From: Sclerodactyla briareus
Taxonomy: Eukaryota; Echinodermata; Holothuroidea; Dendrochirotida; Sclerodactylidae
Assembly (NCBI GenBank): GCA_026419785.1
Contig: JAODTK010004532.1
Span: 62,001-126,000, forward strand
DNA length: 64,000 bases
Reading direction: 5' to 3'
Positions 46,270 through 58,100 of this stretch are shown one piece after another. The position numbers were made by a program, and so were the translations under genes. The notes beneath the pieces are model-generated. The model had not been told where the DNA came from and ran no database searches. It saw nothing but the letters and a program-made list of their open reading frames with translations. Within the stretch, counting starts at the first letter, position 1. Each line of letters begins with the position of its first letter.

Positions 46270-49125
46270 GTGCGGAACAGTTAAATGATATTATGTGGTG
46301 AATGAATGTCCTCAAGTGGAGTACACCGTAGAATGAAAGAGAAGAAGAAGAAGAGAACATGATATTGCAGTGGACCTCGCAGGCTATGGAGTAGGGACGA
46401 AAGGATTATAGGCACAGCTTGGTGTTGTTTGTTAGAGTCATTTCCTACTTCATTTCTGGCAGTGTCAGGTTTACTTTCACAATGAAGCTTTGACATCCCA
46501 GGACATGCAGGACATACCCCACCCCCAATTGTGTCGACTAGATAATCTGATCTAACCATAATACCTTTGACTAGAGGTCGCTTTAGCAGGATTTTCACTC
46601 AAAATCAATATATTCTTGTTCGGAGAATGCCAGTCCAGTAACCTGTCCGTGGCCTAATCATGGTCATTTGTACAGTTTGCAGTAACAGTGAAGGAATGAT
46701 GTACGAACTAAAAATTGACGGGTGAAAAATGATTATTCTAATTACACCCTGTAGCATATGGCGAAATTAAGCATTAGGCCACACACAGCAATGTTCCGGA
46801 AATTGTGGTCATTATAATTTCAGTGATTTGGGTGTTTTTAGGTTTGGTTTGACACAAATCACTTGATCTTGCCCTACATAACTTTTTGGTGAGGAATTCT
46901 ATAAATTTCACATGTCAGCAGTTGTTAAATCATTTAATGCTAATATTCTCAGATAAATTCGAGAAGTTTTCTGCAAACAATCCGTTCTGGTAAAGTTGGA
47001 TTGATGCCTGTCGATCTCGTTCTGTGTTAAGACGAATTATTAAATTGTATTCCTCACTTTGAGTGAATGTTACCTTAATCTGATTGCGATATAAAAAATA
47101 TGCAAGTTGAATGACAACCACAGCTCTGTGAATTTAGTCGTCTTGTCCAATGGTCTGGGGGACGTACTCTATCTGCTCCATGATTGGCTCCCTCCAAAAT
47201 GGAAGCAACTTGTCTATAAGGGCCCGCTGGGTGGCCCAGACAATCTGGAAAGACGTTGTTACGGCTGTGGAACACTGCAGGTTACTGCGGGCACACCTCA
47301 GAAATGGGAAAGGCGTACACATGAAAGGAAAACGCTATCTGGACAAGGTTGTGCAACCCGTCTTAACACAAGACTATGTCAGTCTGCGCAGCCGGTCAAC
47401 CTTGCACCACTGCGTTGCATGCGCGGACTACACGAATAGGCTATTCATGCCAATCTTTGAGGGAAATTCCAATTTGAAGGACGATTGGGGACTTACGGTG
47501 AAATTCTTTGGTAGCTAACTAACAAGATGACGAATATGTATTTGGAATATTTTCAAAAACACATACTGAAGTTGTTCCTGACTGATGGTCATGTATTAAG
47601 TTAGCGAAGCAATTGGTTCTGGTTGTATAGTGAGCAGCGTGATGTCTACAAGTTGTAGGCAGTACAGGAGCCATGCCAGTCTACTGTCAATGATTCTATG
47701 CAGTACTGTTAAAACATGTGCTGGGTGAGTGGTTCAGTGCAGAAAAAACAAAAAAATACTCACTTTGGCGAATGCCGGGATCGTTCAATCGACGTGTATG
47801 TTATCACTAATGAAACAGTGGTCTTACAAAACGATCGAATTCACAAGAAATCGTAAGGCATTGATGTTATTTGAATAAATACAGACTCTCTTTGGGGGTA
47901 TTATACCAATGCAAATGAAGAACTTTTCAGGGGCGATTTTCTTCAATATTATGACAGTTTTTGCCCCTAATGTGATTTTGAGAGTCTTTTTCAACTTTGC
48001 CACCAGCGCCGGGGGGGGGGGCCGGTTTTCCGGACGATGCTCGGATTTTGTTACACCATGAGGTTACTTGCACTGCGTTTGGGAACTTACCCTGTCGGAT
48101 ATTTTTTATACTCGTGTTTTTCCATAGAATGGGTTTAGAGAGCAAATGATGCTTCCGGAGAAGTTTAGAAAAGATAAAAAAATAAATTTGATTAACTAGC
48201 GTCCGAAATTTCATCGAATGGCGTATTCGCAATTTTGGCGAATGATGTCAGTGTGTCTGCTAGTGAATAAACCATCAGTGATTCTTCAAATGACGAAATC
48301 ATGAGAAGTTCCTGGTTCATCCAAGCTTCACCTCCAACAATGTATTTCTACATTAGATCACATAATAGATACAAAGTGTGTGTAAATTGCTAATGGTTTG
48401 AACAAACATTCACTGCGGATCTATGAAACCAGTTACGGAAAGCCTGAACTCACAAGGAAAACAGATATCGCCAACGAATAGTATCCCATATCCACTAGTA
48501 TATTGTATCCAGAGAGTAATAGCTCCCTCTATTTTTTAGAAACGGTTCCCTCATTTCGTCTGCTAGCAGGCATTACTGAGAGGGCGAGATTTGAACACAG
48601 TACTGTGAAGAAAAGTTCGTCCTTCAATGTTAACAGGTTACCACCACAATGTGACAGAAGCCAAAAGCTTAAGAATAGTAATTAATACTATCACTCTCAT
48701 CGATCTTTCTCCAGTCACAAGGCCTCCATTGTCTCCCGATCCGTCTGTAGGGGTAACACTTTCGTGAAAGCACCATTCCGTTGTCTACTGAGGTGCACAT
48801 CATCTATGGGGTGCGAGTTAATGGCCGTGATTGGGAAATAATTCAGCTGACCATAATCCGTGATCGACTGATTGGTTGAAAGTGCTGGAGGGAATATCAG
48901 GAAAATTCGGGAATAAAAAACTTTAAACCTTGAAAAACTCTTAAAAAGCCTGAGTTGGGTGGGACAAAATTAATTGACATTCATAAACCACCACATTCAC
49001 TGATGCGAAAATATCAAGCCCCTTTAGAGGGTCATACACAAGCAATTCAGACCTTGGGCCACTGCCTAATATGGTTGTTACATTTGATAGAGCGGAATGG
49101 TGCAGTCAAGACGATGAAGCACACG
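46270..49125. other. Mostly unassigned sequence
   Basis: No within-window repeats were seen. A G run lies at about 48011-48020. One frame at 47150-47518 is listed separately. A B-box-like GTTCAAATCTCGCC (minus, about 48587-48600) stands alone without a good A box. Confidence 0.4.
47150..47518 (+). CDS. Unrecognised 122-codon open frame
   Basis: ATG-to-stop frame of mixed composition with basic and aromatic residues (ARWVAQTIWKDVVTAVEH, then LRSRSTLHHCVACADY). A second forward frame (47107-47439) overlaps it in another phase, so only one, or neither, can be real. It resembles coding sequence more than its neighbours but I recognise no family; an exon or a transposon-gene remnant are possible. 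Confidence 0.15.
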   Translation: MVWGTYSICSMIGSLQNGSNLSIRARWVAQTIWKDVVTAVEHCRLLRAHLRNGKGVHMKGKRYLDKVVQPVLTQDYVSLRSRSTLHHCVACADYTNRLFMPIFEGNSNLKDDWGLTVKFFGS

Positions 49126-49149
49126 AAGTGGGCCTTATCGTTCACACGC

Positions 49150-49330
49150 GTATTGTTGAAGGGCTCATCTACTGTAAGCGTAAGGGACCGAAATCGTATT
49201 TCACCTAATCTACTTACCCCTTATCGACCATGCACCCCCTCAATATGCTACCGAAGTGTCTGGCATCAACATAGTACCGGGTGGCCAGCCCATCGCCCTT
49301 CACTTTCTGCCAGACGTATTCGTCGCACGA
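49150..49330 (+). repeat. Left inverted terminal repeat of DIRS-like element
   Basis: Key shared boxes: ATTTCACCTAATCTACTTAC, CCCTTATCGACCATGCACCC, CTCAATATGCTACCGA, GTCTGGCAT, TAGTACCGGGT and CCCATCGCCCTT. All recur in the same order in the reverse complement of 54990-55110, and the first two also in the reverse complement of 54800-54850. Confidence 0.75.
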
Positions 49331-50289
49331 GTGTTTCGTCATGGAAAAAGTTCAAAAAAATTTCGACAAAGGAGTTGTTACGGTTGTTGAACTGTTTGGA
49401 GACCGAAAGCTGATCATCCAGCTCGTGGAGAAGCAATTGGAAGAGTGGGGTTCGTTTTTCTCGAGTTTTGGGTTTCTGTGTCTTCTTGTCGCCGTCTCGC
49501 GTAAGTACTTCAACAGCCTAGGCTGCGCTACGTAGGGATGGGTGGTGTACCTCCCGTGCCTAACGTCACTTGTGTGGTTAAACAGTGGGGTGTCTCTCAC
49601 TTGCGGAAGTCGCTTGTGGGCTTTGGGGGTGTTGTTTGGAGGTGTGGGGGGGGTTGTAGGGGCAGTACCGGAAGCCCTCTTAGCCCCTACCCACCCTCCC
49701 TGGGCCCTACTCCCAGTCCGTCCCGGGGGGTCCCTGTTTCCCAACCCGTCCCTCCCGGGGGTGGTGGTTTGGGCTGTCGCGTGTGAGCGTGGGAAGTTCG
49801 CGGTGCGGCGGCGACGAAGGGAAGGAGGAGAGAGAGACGGAGAGATAGGTAGTGAGGTTAATAGAACGGTCGGCCCCCGTTCACATCCTGGAGGAGCATC
49901 AGAGCCCGGGCCATCGGTTGCAGCAGAAAAACGCTGGCTCAGCAAGCAGCGGAGCGCCGTGCCGGAAACGAAGAGGCCCGCAGGTGGGTTTCCCCGAGGC
50001 AGTAGGACCAGCCTGGGAAGACGGCTGACTGTGTACCGTATCTGGACTCCCCATGGTCGGATCGTGGCCGGGAGTTCCGTAGTGGCGAGGTGGTTTCACG
50101 GTCCAAACCCTGCAGTTCATCGGGGAGGACAGCGGAAGAAGCCAAGGAGCCAATGGTAAGCAGGTTCAAGACCGCCGGGGGGACTAGCTCATTCCGGCGG
50201 GGCTCGGGGGTGACTCAGATCGGATCGAAACCCCGGCCGCATGTGGAGCGCCAGGCCGAGCGTGAGCGCAGAAACCGACGTCACTATCG

Positions 50290-51300
50290 GGTGGTGCTCC
50301 GGGACGAGGATTCCAGGGGAGTCAGTGGGGGGTCCCGGCGGCTCCGGCGGCGAAGCGACCACCGGGTGCCGGGGACACCGGTGGGTCGGATACCGAGGTC
50401 CGGACTCCGAGAGGGTCTACGGTTCGGGTGGGGCGTAAGCGGAGCGCACGGCCAGATTAGGCAGCCGAACCGACCACAGGGAGCCGGGGAGCTCGGTGGG
50501 CGGATACCGAGGTCCGGACTCCGAGGAGGTCTACGGCTAGGCGGGCCGCCGCGGAGCCCGGTACCGCTTTAGCGGCCGAATCCGACCACGGGGCGGGGGC
50601 TTGGGTGTAGACACCGAGGTCCGGCCCCGAGGTGTCGACGGCCGGTTAGGGGCGCGGGTCGGCTGAAGCACGGCCCCTGAACAGACCACAGGGAGCGGGG
50701 TGCGGGGTGGGTTGGGATCGAGGTCCGGACTCGGGGGGTCGCGGTTTGTTAGGGCGCCGGCAGAGACGGCCCGGTCGGCTTAGGCCCGGCGAACACCGAC
50801 CATCGGGAGGGCAGGGGCATCCGGTGGATTAGACACCGATGATCAGACTCCGTGAGGAGCGGCGGCTCGGTTAGGGGCGCCGAGGCCAGGTCGGCTTCGG
50901 GCCGGCCGATCCACCGATGGAGAGGAGGCTCCGGGGGTTAGACACCGAGAGAGGGACTCCGAGAGAGGGTCGGACGGCTCGGTTAGGGCGCGGCGGAGGC
51001 GTGCTGCCCCCCGTCGGCTTAGCTTCAAGTAGTGTCTGGTCGGCGAACAGGCCACTGATGCCGGGGGACTCCGGTGGGTCGGCACCGAGGTCCGGACTCG
51101 AGGGTTGTCGACGGCTCAGTTGAGCGCCTGCGGAGGGCCGGTAGGCTTCGCCGACCAACCCTCACGGGAGCAGTGGCCAGGGGGAACAGGACACCGGACC
51201 GTACTTGAGAGAGGGCGCCGGCGGGGGCCAGATCGGCTTTGCCGGCCGAAACCGACCACCGGCGAGACGCCGGCGGTCTGACACAGAGGTCCGGTCTCTC
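50290..51300 (+). repeat. ~110-bp GC-rich tandem array inside the element
   Basis: About nine units marked by CACCGAGGTCCGGACTCCGA near 50391, 50505, 50613, 50719, 50838, 50943, 51083, 51188 and 51281, a spacing of 93-140 bp. Each unit also has 'gaccaccgggag', 'gtctacggct' and 'ggccg' boxes. Degenerate relatives reach about 52050. The array lies in the 5' third of the DIRS-like element. Frames on both strands through it are repeat translations. Confidence 0.8.
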
Positions 51301-53099
51301 AGAGAGGGGTCAAGCGATCGGTGGGGCCAGTGGCAGAGACGCCGGCCGGTGAAAAAGCCCAGGAGTCACAGCGAAGGGTGTGCACGTGGCGATGGTTAGC
51401 TGGTTGGGGAGCGAGGAGTGCCAGGCTGGCTTCAAACGGACGGCGGATCTAGGGCGCATGCAGGGCGACGCGGTCGGACTCGGTAGACCCTAGGCCAACA
51501 TGTAGGGCCAGGACTCGTTGGCCCTGTAGGTAGGTCACCGAGTACGGGACCCACATCAAAAGGGCCAAAGCTGAAGCTGGAGTCCCGGCGCATAGACGCA
51601 CCAGGCTGTTTTTTTAGTGCCGACCGACCGTCACTCCGGTGCGGGATCATGGGGTTGATTGTTGCTTTCGTCGCGAGGCGCCGATGGATCGGCTGGGGGC
51701 CCGGGCATGAGGGTAGCACCAGACCGTTTCAGCCGACCAAATCGATTACGATCCTGGGGCAGGGGAGAACCAATCGCCAAGGGCTCGGACGGAGACCAAC
51801 GGTCGGTCGGGGCTGGGCGCATCGGAAGCGGCAAGGACGACCGGCCATCCGAGGGCTTGAAGTAAGATCCTCGAGGGCACCCACGGGGCGCTCGGTTGGC
51901 TCCGCTGGCCGAATAAACCACTAGGAGCCAGGGGTTCCGGTGGTTTTTCGAACAACGAGGTTCAGGACCCTGAGAGGGGACCACGGCGAGTTGGGGGTTG
52001 TGGCCGCAGGAGCCGCCAGGCGGGCTCAATGGCCGAAACCGATCGGCGCCCAGAGCAGAGTGTGCCCGTTGGCCGTCCTCACCGGTGCGGTGGGTTCAGC
52101 CGATGAGGCCCAGTGCGCCAGCTCGGAAGGAGCCCGGTGGGAATTCTTACGCACGAGCCGGAGGGTGGAGGGGCGCAGGCATAGTCTCAGTTTTCTCGAA
52201 AGCACGTGCGCGAGAGGTGGGCGACGGGCGAGAGTGTTTGGGTCGTCTTCGACCAACCCGCCTCCCCCTCCCTCATGACAGTGATGGTTGCCGGAAAACC
52301 AGTTTCTGGAGCAGTCTCGGGTACCTTGGAGCAGGCCCCACCACCGGCGTAAAACCGGTCCCGGTAGAGGACGCCTTTGTTTCGGTCGTACACTCGCCTC
52401 GGAGACCCCAAGGTTCTCGTGCCTCGAGCGGGGCGTTGTTCCTTGGCTCGGACATTCCCGTGACGCTCCGGAATGATGCGGGCGCACATTCCAACGGGGG
52501 ATGGGCTCCGAAAGAGCCGTCCCGTCGGAACAGCCCACCGCGCCACCGTCCCGCCTGTATCCCTTCATTGCCGGGCCTGGTAGCACAACCACCCGTGGGG
52601 CCGATCAATGTGAGGGGTTCCACCCTTCGAGTCTCATCGCCCGGGGGCCTCCACAAAGAGGGAGGTCTCGAAACCTCTGAGGCGGGTAATTAAAAGAACT
52701 CTGGGACCCGACCTCGTCGGTCCGACTGTGTTACGCATGCGCTTTACCGTCGCGTTGAAATCGTGGTACGGCGTTTCACAAGGGCGTAGAGGGGCGCAGC
52801 TCTCAACGGGACATCGGGAATGTGGTTCCATATGGGCCCCGGGGCATGGCGTGACATCGACTCGAGGCGGTGTAGACCTACGGAGGCCATGGGGGGGAAA
52901 GCTGATTCTGTGCGGAATGGGCCTCCTGGGCTAAGGACCAATTTGTGGACAACCTTCATGCGCCCGGCAGTCGAGATCCGCAGGAGGCCGGCCCAGGCAG
53001 CCGCCGACCTCAACTCTAAGCTGAAGTGGGAGGCCGAAGGCATAGGCGAAAGCGATGTCGTTACGCAGTCTGTTTCTCGGCGGAAAGCACCCCCGCGGA

Positions 53100-53470
53100 G
53101 GTATCGGCACGTCCGCCCAACAATATCGGGTGGGGGTCCCTGCACCGCCATCCGATCCTCAAGAGGTGGCGGCGACGTAGAGAGCACACGGGAAGCTATC
53201 TGACAGGCACACGCTCACGGCCGATTCCTGCGTCGCACGGGGGCATGACTACCGCTTGGTGGTCCTTCCCATTCGGCGCCAGACCGCCGGAGCTCTTCAC
53301 CTGGGTCTGCACCCAATCCTCGACTTTCTTGCGGCAGGAGGGCATCACAGTGCGTCGCTCACACCGAGAAGGCCCGGTGGCCCGTCGAAAGCGGGTCCGA
53401 TTGCTCCTACGCGCGGATCTCAGGCGCGTCGGACGTTGCCGCGGCTGCAGCGTTAGATATGCACCCTGAG
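53100..53470 (+). pseudogene. Reverse-transcriptase remnant of DIRS-like element
   Basis: Short stretches resemble the DIRS-type reverse transcriptase around the region before the catalytic aspartates: a PFGARPPELFTWV-like stretch and then a DFLRQEGITV-like stretch, which recall the 'LPFGLS-AP--FT' and 'LR--GI-V' words of that family. No intact frame spans the domain and the remnant is broken in several places. Other RT-bearing elements remain possible because the match is short. Confidence 0.45.
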
Positions 53471-54794
53471 TATTCCCGCCAAGGCGGGAATCGGCACATT
53501 GGTTCGGCGGCCACTATGATCGATATTCCGATCTCTGAGTCGGGGCGCGGCCGCCTGCGGCGGCAGTCTGGGTTTGGTCGATCCGCCTGAGCGATCCTTC
53601 CGATCTGGGCTCTTCCTGTCCTGATGGACGGAGCCACATATGTGGCGGCGGGGACCGCAGAGCCAAAGGGTGGCTGCGTATCAGTCGCTTTTTGGACGCC
53701 CTTCCCAGGGCGACAGTGCCCACAGACGTGTCGCCTTAGGGTGAGGGGCCAGCTATAGGACGACGGCCACTTTTGGGCGATCAGCGGCAAGGGCAAGCAG
53801 TGACGGTCCCTATCGAGGACCGTAGTCGATCTCGTCGTGGCGGCTAACAATGCGCGAGACTTCAGACCGTCTGCTTCCGGACCCTTTTCCGGCTCGGTGC
53901 AGAATGGGGACCTGTGGGTACCACGCAATTGCGCCTGGTCTTTCTGCGGGGAGACGAGCCCAAACAGTGCTTCCGAAACAAGGCGGGTTCGGACCGGTTT
54001 GCGGACGTCGCAACATCTCGGTTTGGACCCGTGGTTGCCCCGGTAGGCCGGCGATGTCATTCGTTCTGGCCCCTTTCCTAAACAGGGGAAGCAGGACTCG
54101 GCGATCCGGGCCTTCCGCTACGCCCTTGCGGCGATACATCGCGTTTTTTCCCGGACGGGTCCTCCGGGGCGTAGCATGTCACTGACAGCCAGCTCGTAGG
54201 CGAACGGAGCGAGCGTCTCCGTGACGCTTATTGGCTCGGCATGTCTCCTCGCCACATCCGCGAAACGCTTACGAGAAAGCTGGAGCTCCTCACCTCAACA
54301 CCGTTTGTTGGGGGTGGCGAGTGGCCTCCGCCGAGACGCAGGAGCTGTCTTGAGGCGCACTACTACGCCGTCCTTCCCTGGCACGGTCAAGACGGGTCCG
54401 TTTCCTCTCGGATCCTGCTTTCTTGGCAAAGATCCAGTGGTGGCGTTCGCGCCGGAGATGATATACCCGCGACGGGTCGCCTCGGAAAACCCGAGGACAG
54501 CATCTGGTGCCCGTCAGGCATGTGCTTGGTTATCGGAGGGACCGTTTGATCCATACACCCCCTTTGTGCAGCAATGTTTGCTCCCATCGCCGGTCAGCAT
54601 GGCTTCCGAGCCCGGTGACAGAAGCGTGAGGAAGCGGCGGCGGGAAAGGACTCCGAACACCTTTGCGCGTTGGGCTATGGGACCGACAACGGTGTCCACG
54701 GAAGGGCATTTGCCCTAGCGGCTCTGCAACCTCTGACTACTCAGCATCCGCTGCACGGGGCGAAGGCACGGCGCCACCCAGAGCGCCCTGTGTA

Positions 54795-54855
54795 GACGGT
54801 GCTACTGGTCGATAAGGGGTAAGTCAGTAGGTGAAATAGATCGTACAAAAACGTG
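54795..54855 (-). repeat. Internal complementary region-like repeat
   Basis: Reverse complement of 49190-49240 (ATTTCACCTA..CTTACCCCTTATCGACC). Its position just inside the right terminal repeat is the arrangement known for DIRS elements. Confidence 0.6.
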
Positions 54856-54984
54856 CGGGTTTGTGAATCTGTGAAGCCTACGAATATTACCCCTAAAGAC
54901 AGTCCCACCATCCATCCCCTCTCCCGGGCGTCGTGCAGGCGTCCACACATGCGCTTTCCGGGGTAAACCCTGAGAAGCAGGACG

Positions 54985-55175
54985 CCTAGCCGGAATAAAA
55001 AGAGAAAGGGCGATGGGGTGGCCAACCCGGTACTATCTGAGAATGCCAGACATCGGTAGCATATTGAGGGGTGCATGGTCGATATAGGTGGTAAGTATCT
55101 AGGCTCACAGAGTCACCAAAATCGCACCGTTTTGTGATGACTCTTTTTGTAGAGCGCGCGTGTCCCTTTTTTGGC
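54985..55175 (-). repeat. Right inverted terminal repeat of DIRS-like element
   Basis: Reverse complement of 49150-49330 with a few indels: 'ggcgatggggtggccaaccc', 'ggtactatctgagaatgcc', 'agacatcggtagcatattga' and 'ggggtgcatggtcgata'. Confidence 0.75.
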
Positions 55176-55194
55176 ACCGGGACAAAGTATTACA

Positions 55195-58100
55195 CTATTG
55201 CAGCTAGGTCTCAGTTACCATGCGAGTGGAAGAAAACGGACATGATCGCTCGAAAAGGCTGATATGTGAGGGTCAAGGAAGAGGTCCATGACTGGTGACC
55301 GGGTTTAGCTCTCTGACCTAGGACGTCAGTAGGATATTTTTCTAGTGCTATAGGCATTGTGCATGTATCTTGGATCTGTGTGTGGGACAGAGGAGATACA
55401 GTATTACAGAGCAGGACAGATACCAGAAACAGGTTTTTCAGTGCATATCAAATTATTACTTTTTAGTTGTGCCCCACAGGAACCTAGGCATGCAATGGGG
55501 ACTAAAGAGGACGACTTGTAAATTTCATTTTTGGTAGTTATAGGTAAGTAGAGATACATTTATGGTACAGGATGTGACAGTCATTCTGATCTTGCACATT
55601 ATAGATCTTCAAAAAACCTTCTCTCCATATGTGCAGAATCTCAAACCAAAACGTCAGCTGGGTCGTTTCATTCCCCCGGCCTGTGACGTAGCTGAAGTCA
55701 TTGCGAGGAGTTGGATTATTGATCGTTGAGGTAGTTTGCCCAGACCCTCAGGAGCTGGAGTGACCAGACGTCCGTTCATTGCAGTTACCGAAAGCAGCGA
55801 CGAACGGACTGGATGTCGCAAGTCGCTATGGAACGGTTGCTGGAAGAATTGAAGTAATGTTCCACTCTGGAATGCAAAATGCATGGTTCACCCTAGGTTA
55901 TGATTATCTTAATTTCTGTCTTTTGATTTTTTCAGGAATGAAGTCATGCCCTGTGTCATCCGAGTGGGAACACTTTGCTATGAACAGATATCAGCCAAGC
56001 CGATGGGGATGAGGCTAAGATGGTAACATTCGGTCACCATAATGATTACATACTCCCTGCACGTAGGAGTCATCTGAGGTCAACAGAGGTCAAAAGTTTA
56101 GAAATGTGAGCACACATGAACTGGGACAAGCCTATTCGAACCTGCTGGAATTATCTTGACATGAGGAACTTTGTCCGTGGCAGCTTTATCAACTTACTCT
56201 AATCTTGTGAATCAGTCATAGTGCATAGATATAAGGGGAACTGGCTCAGTAATATGAAGCTCTGAGAGTTTTTATAGCCATAGAGAGGAGTCTGAACTCT
56301 CAAAAACCTGTTTTTTCGCATGCTGTCAGCAATGGGCATATCTCCTAATTTCTCATGCTCCCCGGTCATTGATACTGACAAAAAGCGAGTAGTTGACTCA
56401 TCAAGGTAAAATTGGAATGTTTTCATGCAATTTCAAACTTCTTCAGGTTTAACATAATGTACGGATAGACTACAGATAATATGGTCCTGATAAAAGTGGC
56501 AGCTTTTTCGAGGTATCAGACGTTTGAATTTCCCCAAGCGAGGGTTTTCAAAGTATGATTTGAACCAATTGGCGAAATGTGATCTTGGTTGATGGGAAGA
56601 ATGGGATTTTTTTTTAATAATTCGCGTGACCTATACAATTAATTAGTAAATAGGTAGCTTAGTGTTTAAATTATCAGACCATCATATCTTTTCACAAATT
56701 ATCCGGAATGAGTAACCAGACAGTGACAATGCCCCATGAATCCACCCCCTAGCTCATCTCCCAGCTACAGGAAACAATCTGTCATGAAGTCACTAACCTT
56801 TCATTTTTTCTTTCTCTGATTCTGAGCACGTACACGCCAAAGCCAAGAAAGTTGCTGCGATGGTGAACGCTAAAGGGAAGCTAACCCCGGCACTCTTAGG
56901 GAGTTTACAGATGGCGACCAACCATCTATGAAATAGAACGAGTGGTCAGTACCCAATTCTTCTGTCAACATTTTGCCAAATCGGATGATGGATCAATCCC
57001 ACCTTTCTCCTCTCTTCCGGGGTGGGATGGGGTTTGAATTGTTTCCATTAACTTCTGCAGATGTGTTAACCTGACATATGTGGGTTAAATTCAATTGGGT
57101 CATTGCTGGTTGGTCAGATTACAACTCGACACCCATGAACTGCCCCTAATTCATGGAAGTGCTCGGTGAAACGAGAATGTTTTCCCAATGGTGAACTTGA
57201 AAGCAGCCACTTCAATCACAGGCTGGGCAACTTGGTTGAGGTGCAAAAATGAAAATTCTTTCACCAAGTGGATAATTCAGAAATATTCTCCAGGGATGCC
57301 GATCCAATGGTACTGAGTCCCATGTCCCGAGTACCATGTGGTAAACATTCCAGGGTGAATATGAAGACACGACCTGTAAGGCATTCTTTGATTGGCAAAG
57401 GTTTTAAGGTCACTTACAATCACAAATGCCTAGACCTACTATACATTAATGTTCAATTGTAGACAATGCATATCTGAGGTAACGTTCGACGAGGACAACA
57501 ATGTGCTTCACAAACAAACAAAAGTTGTAATGAAACAATTGCAGATTCCTAAATAGGGTGATAAAGGTTCTGGTGTATTGTAGTCTCTGAACAAATAAGA
57601 AAATTTACATATATACAAACATTAGGGGACCTCTTTTCATAGATATCTCCCCTCCTCAATTCTTGGATTGTCATGCCCAACTGATGAACAAATCACTACG
57701 AGAATGTCCCCAAATAAATATGTATGTATAATACTGCGACCAGTCTTTGGCTGGCGGCGCAAGATGACCTAGGCTGACCTGAAGTGAAACTCTGAAATGG
57801 CCAGATATGTTAAAATAAAGGCAAATGAGATATTCAGCCCAATCAGGAACAGCAAGGAAAAGTTACTACAGCCCAATGGACCGAGGACACACTTTCAGGA
57901 CAATAGGGAACAAAAGGTGACGTTTTCATTAAAGCTGACAGGACCTGAGAGACCATGTGAGCAGCCTAGTCCATTATGGACTTTATATGCCCCAGAGGAC
58001 CCGTAGATGCACAAATTGCATGAATTCATTGCTAAAATATTCTCAATTCAACATGTCCAGGGGGATCTCCATTGTCGAGAGTGCCATCAACTACGGTCTG

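Larger units (their letters stand above)
49130..55190 (+). mobile_element. Broken DIRS-like (tyrosine-recombinase) retroelement
   Basis: A roughly 6-kb GC-rich island in AT-rich DNA, bounded by inverted terminal repeats (49150-49330 against 54990-55170). A second short copy of the terminus lies just inside the right end (54800-54850), as the internal complementary region does in DIRS elements. Residual reverse-transcriptase similarity lies at about 53100-53470. Inverted repeats plus an internal terminus copy argue against LTR retrotransposons and plain DNA transposons. RNase H and recombinase domains could not be identified with confidence. The copy is clearly broken, with many disruptions (well over ten), so it is an old fossil. 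Family assignment is inference. Confidence 0.5.

Noticed and set aside
48580-48670. Further tRNA-derived SINE (minus)
   Set aside because: Only a B-box-like word; no convincing A box and no body shared with the three SINE copies.
49352-54718. Many long frames on both strands (197, 205, 231, 217 codons and others)
   Set aside because: High GC removes stop codons in all phases; frames overlap on opposite strands and belong to a tandem array and a broken mobile element, not to host genes.
49130-55190. rDNA or spacer (IGS) explanation for the GC-rich island
   Set aside because: No conserved 18S, 5.8S or 28S core could be found, and the island is bounded by inverted repeats.
49130-55190. Polinton or LTR retrotransposon explanation for the island
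   Set aside because: No direct LTR pair, and about 6 kb is short for a Polinton; inverted termini plus an internal terminus copy fit DIRS better.
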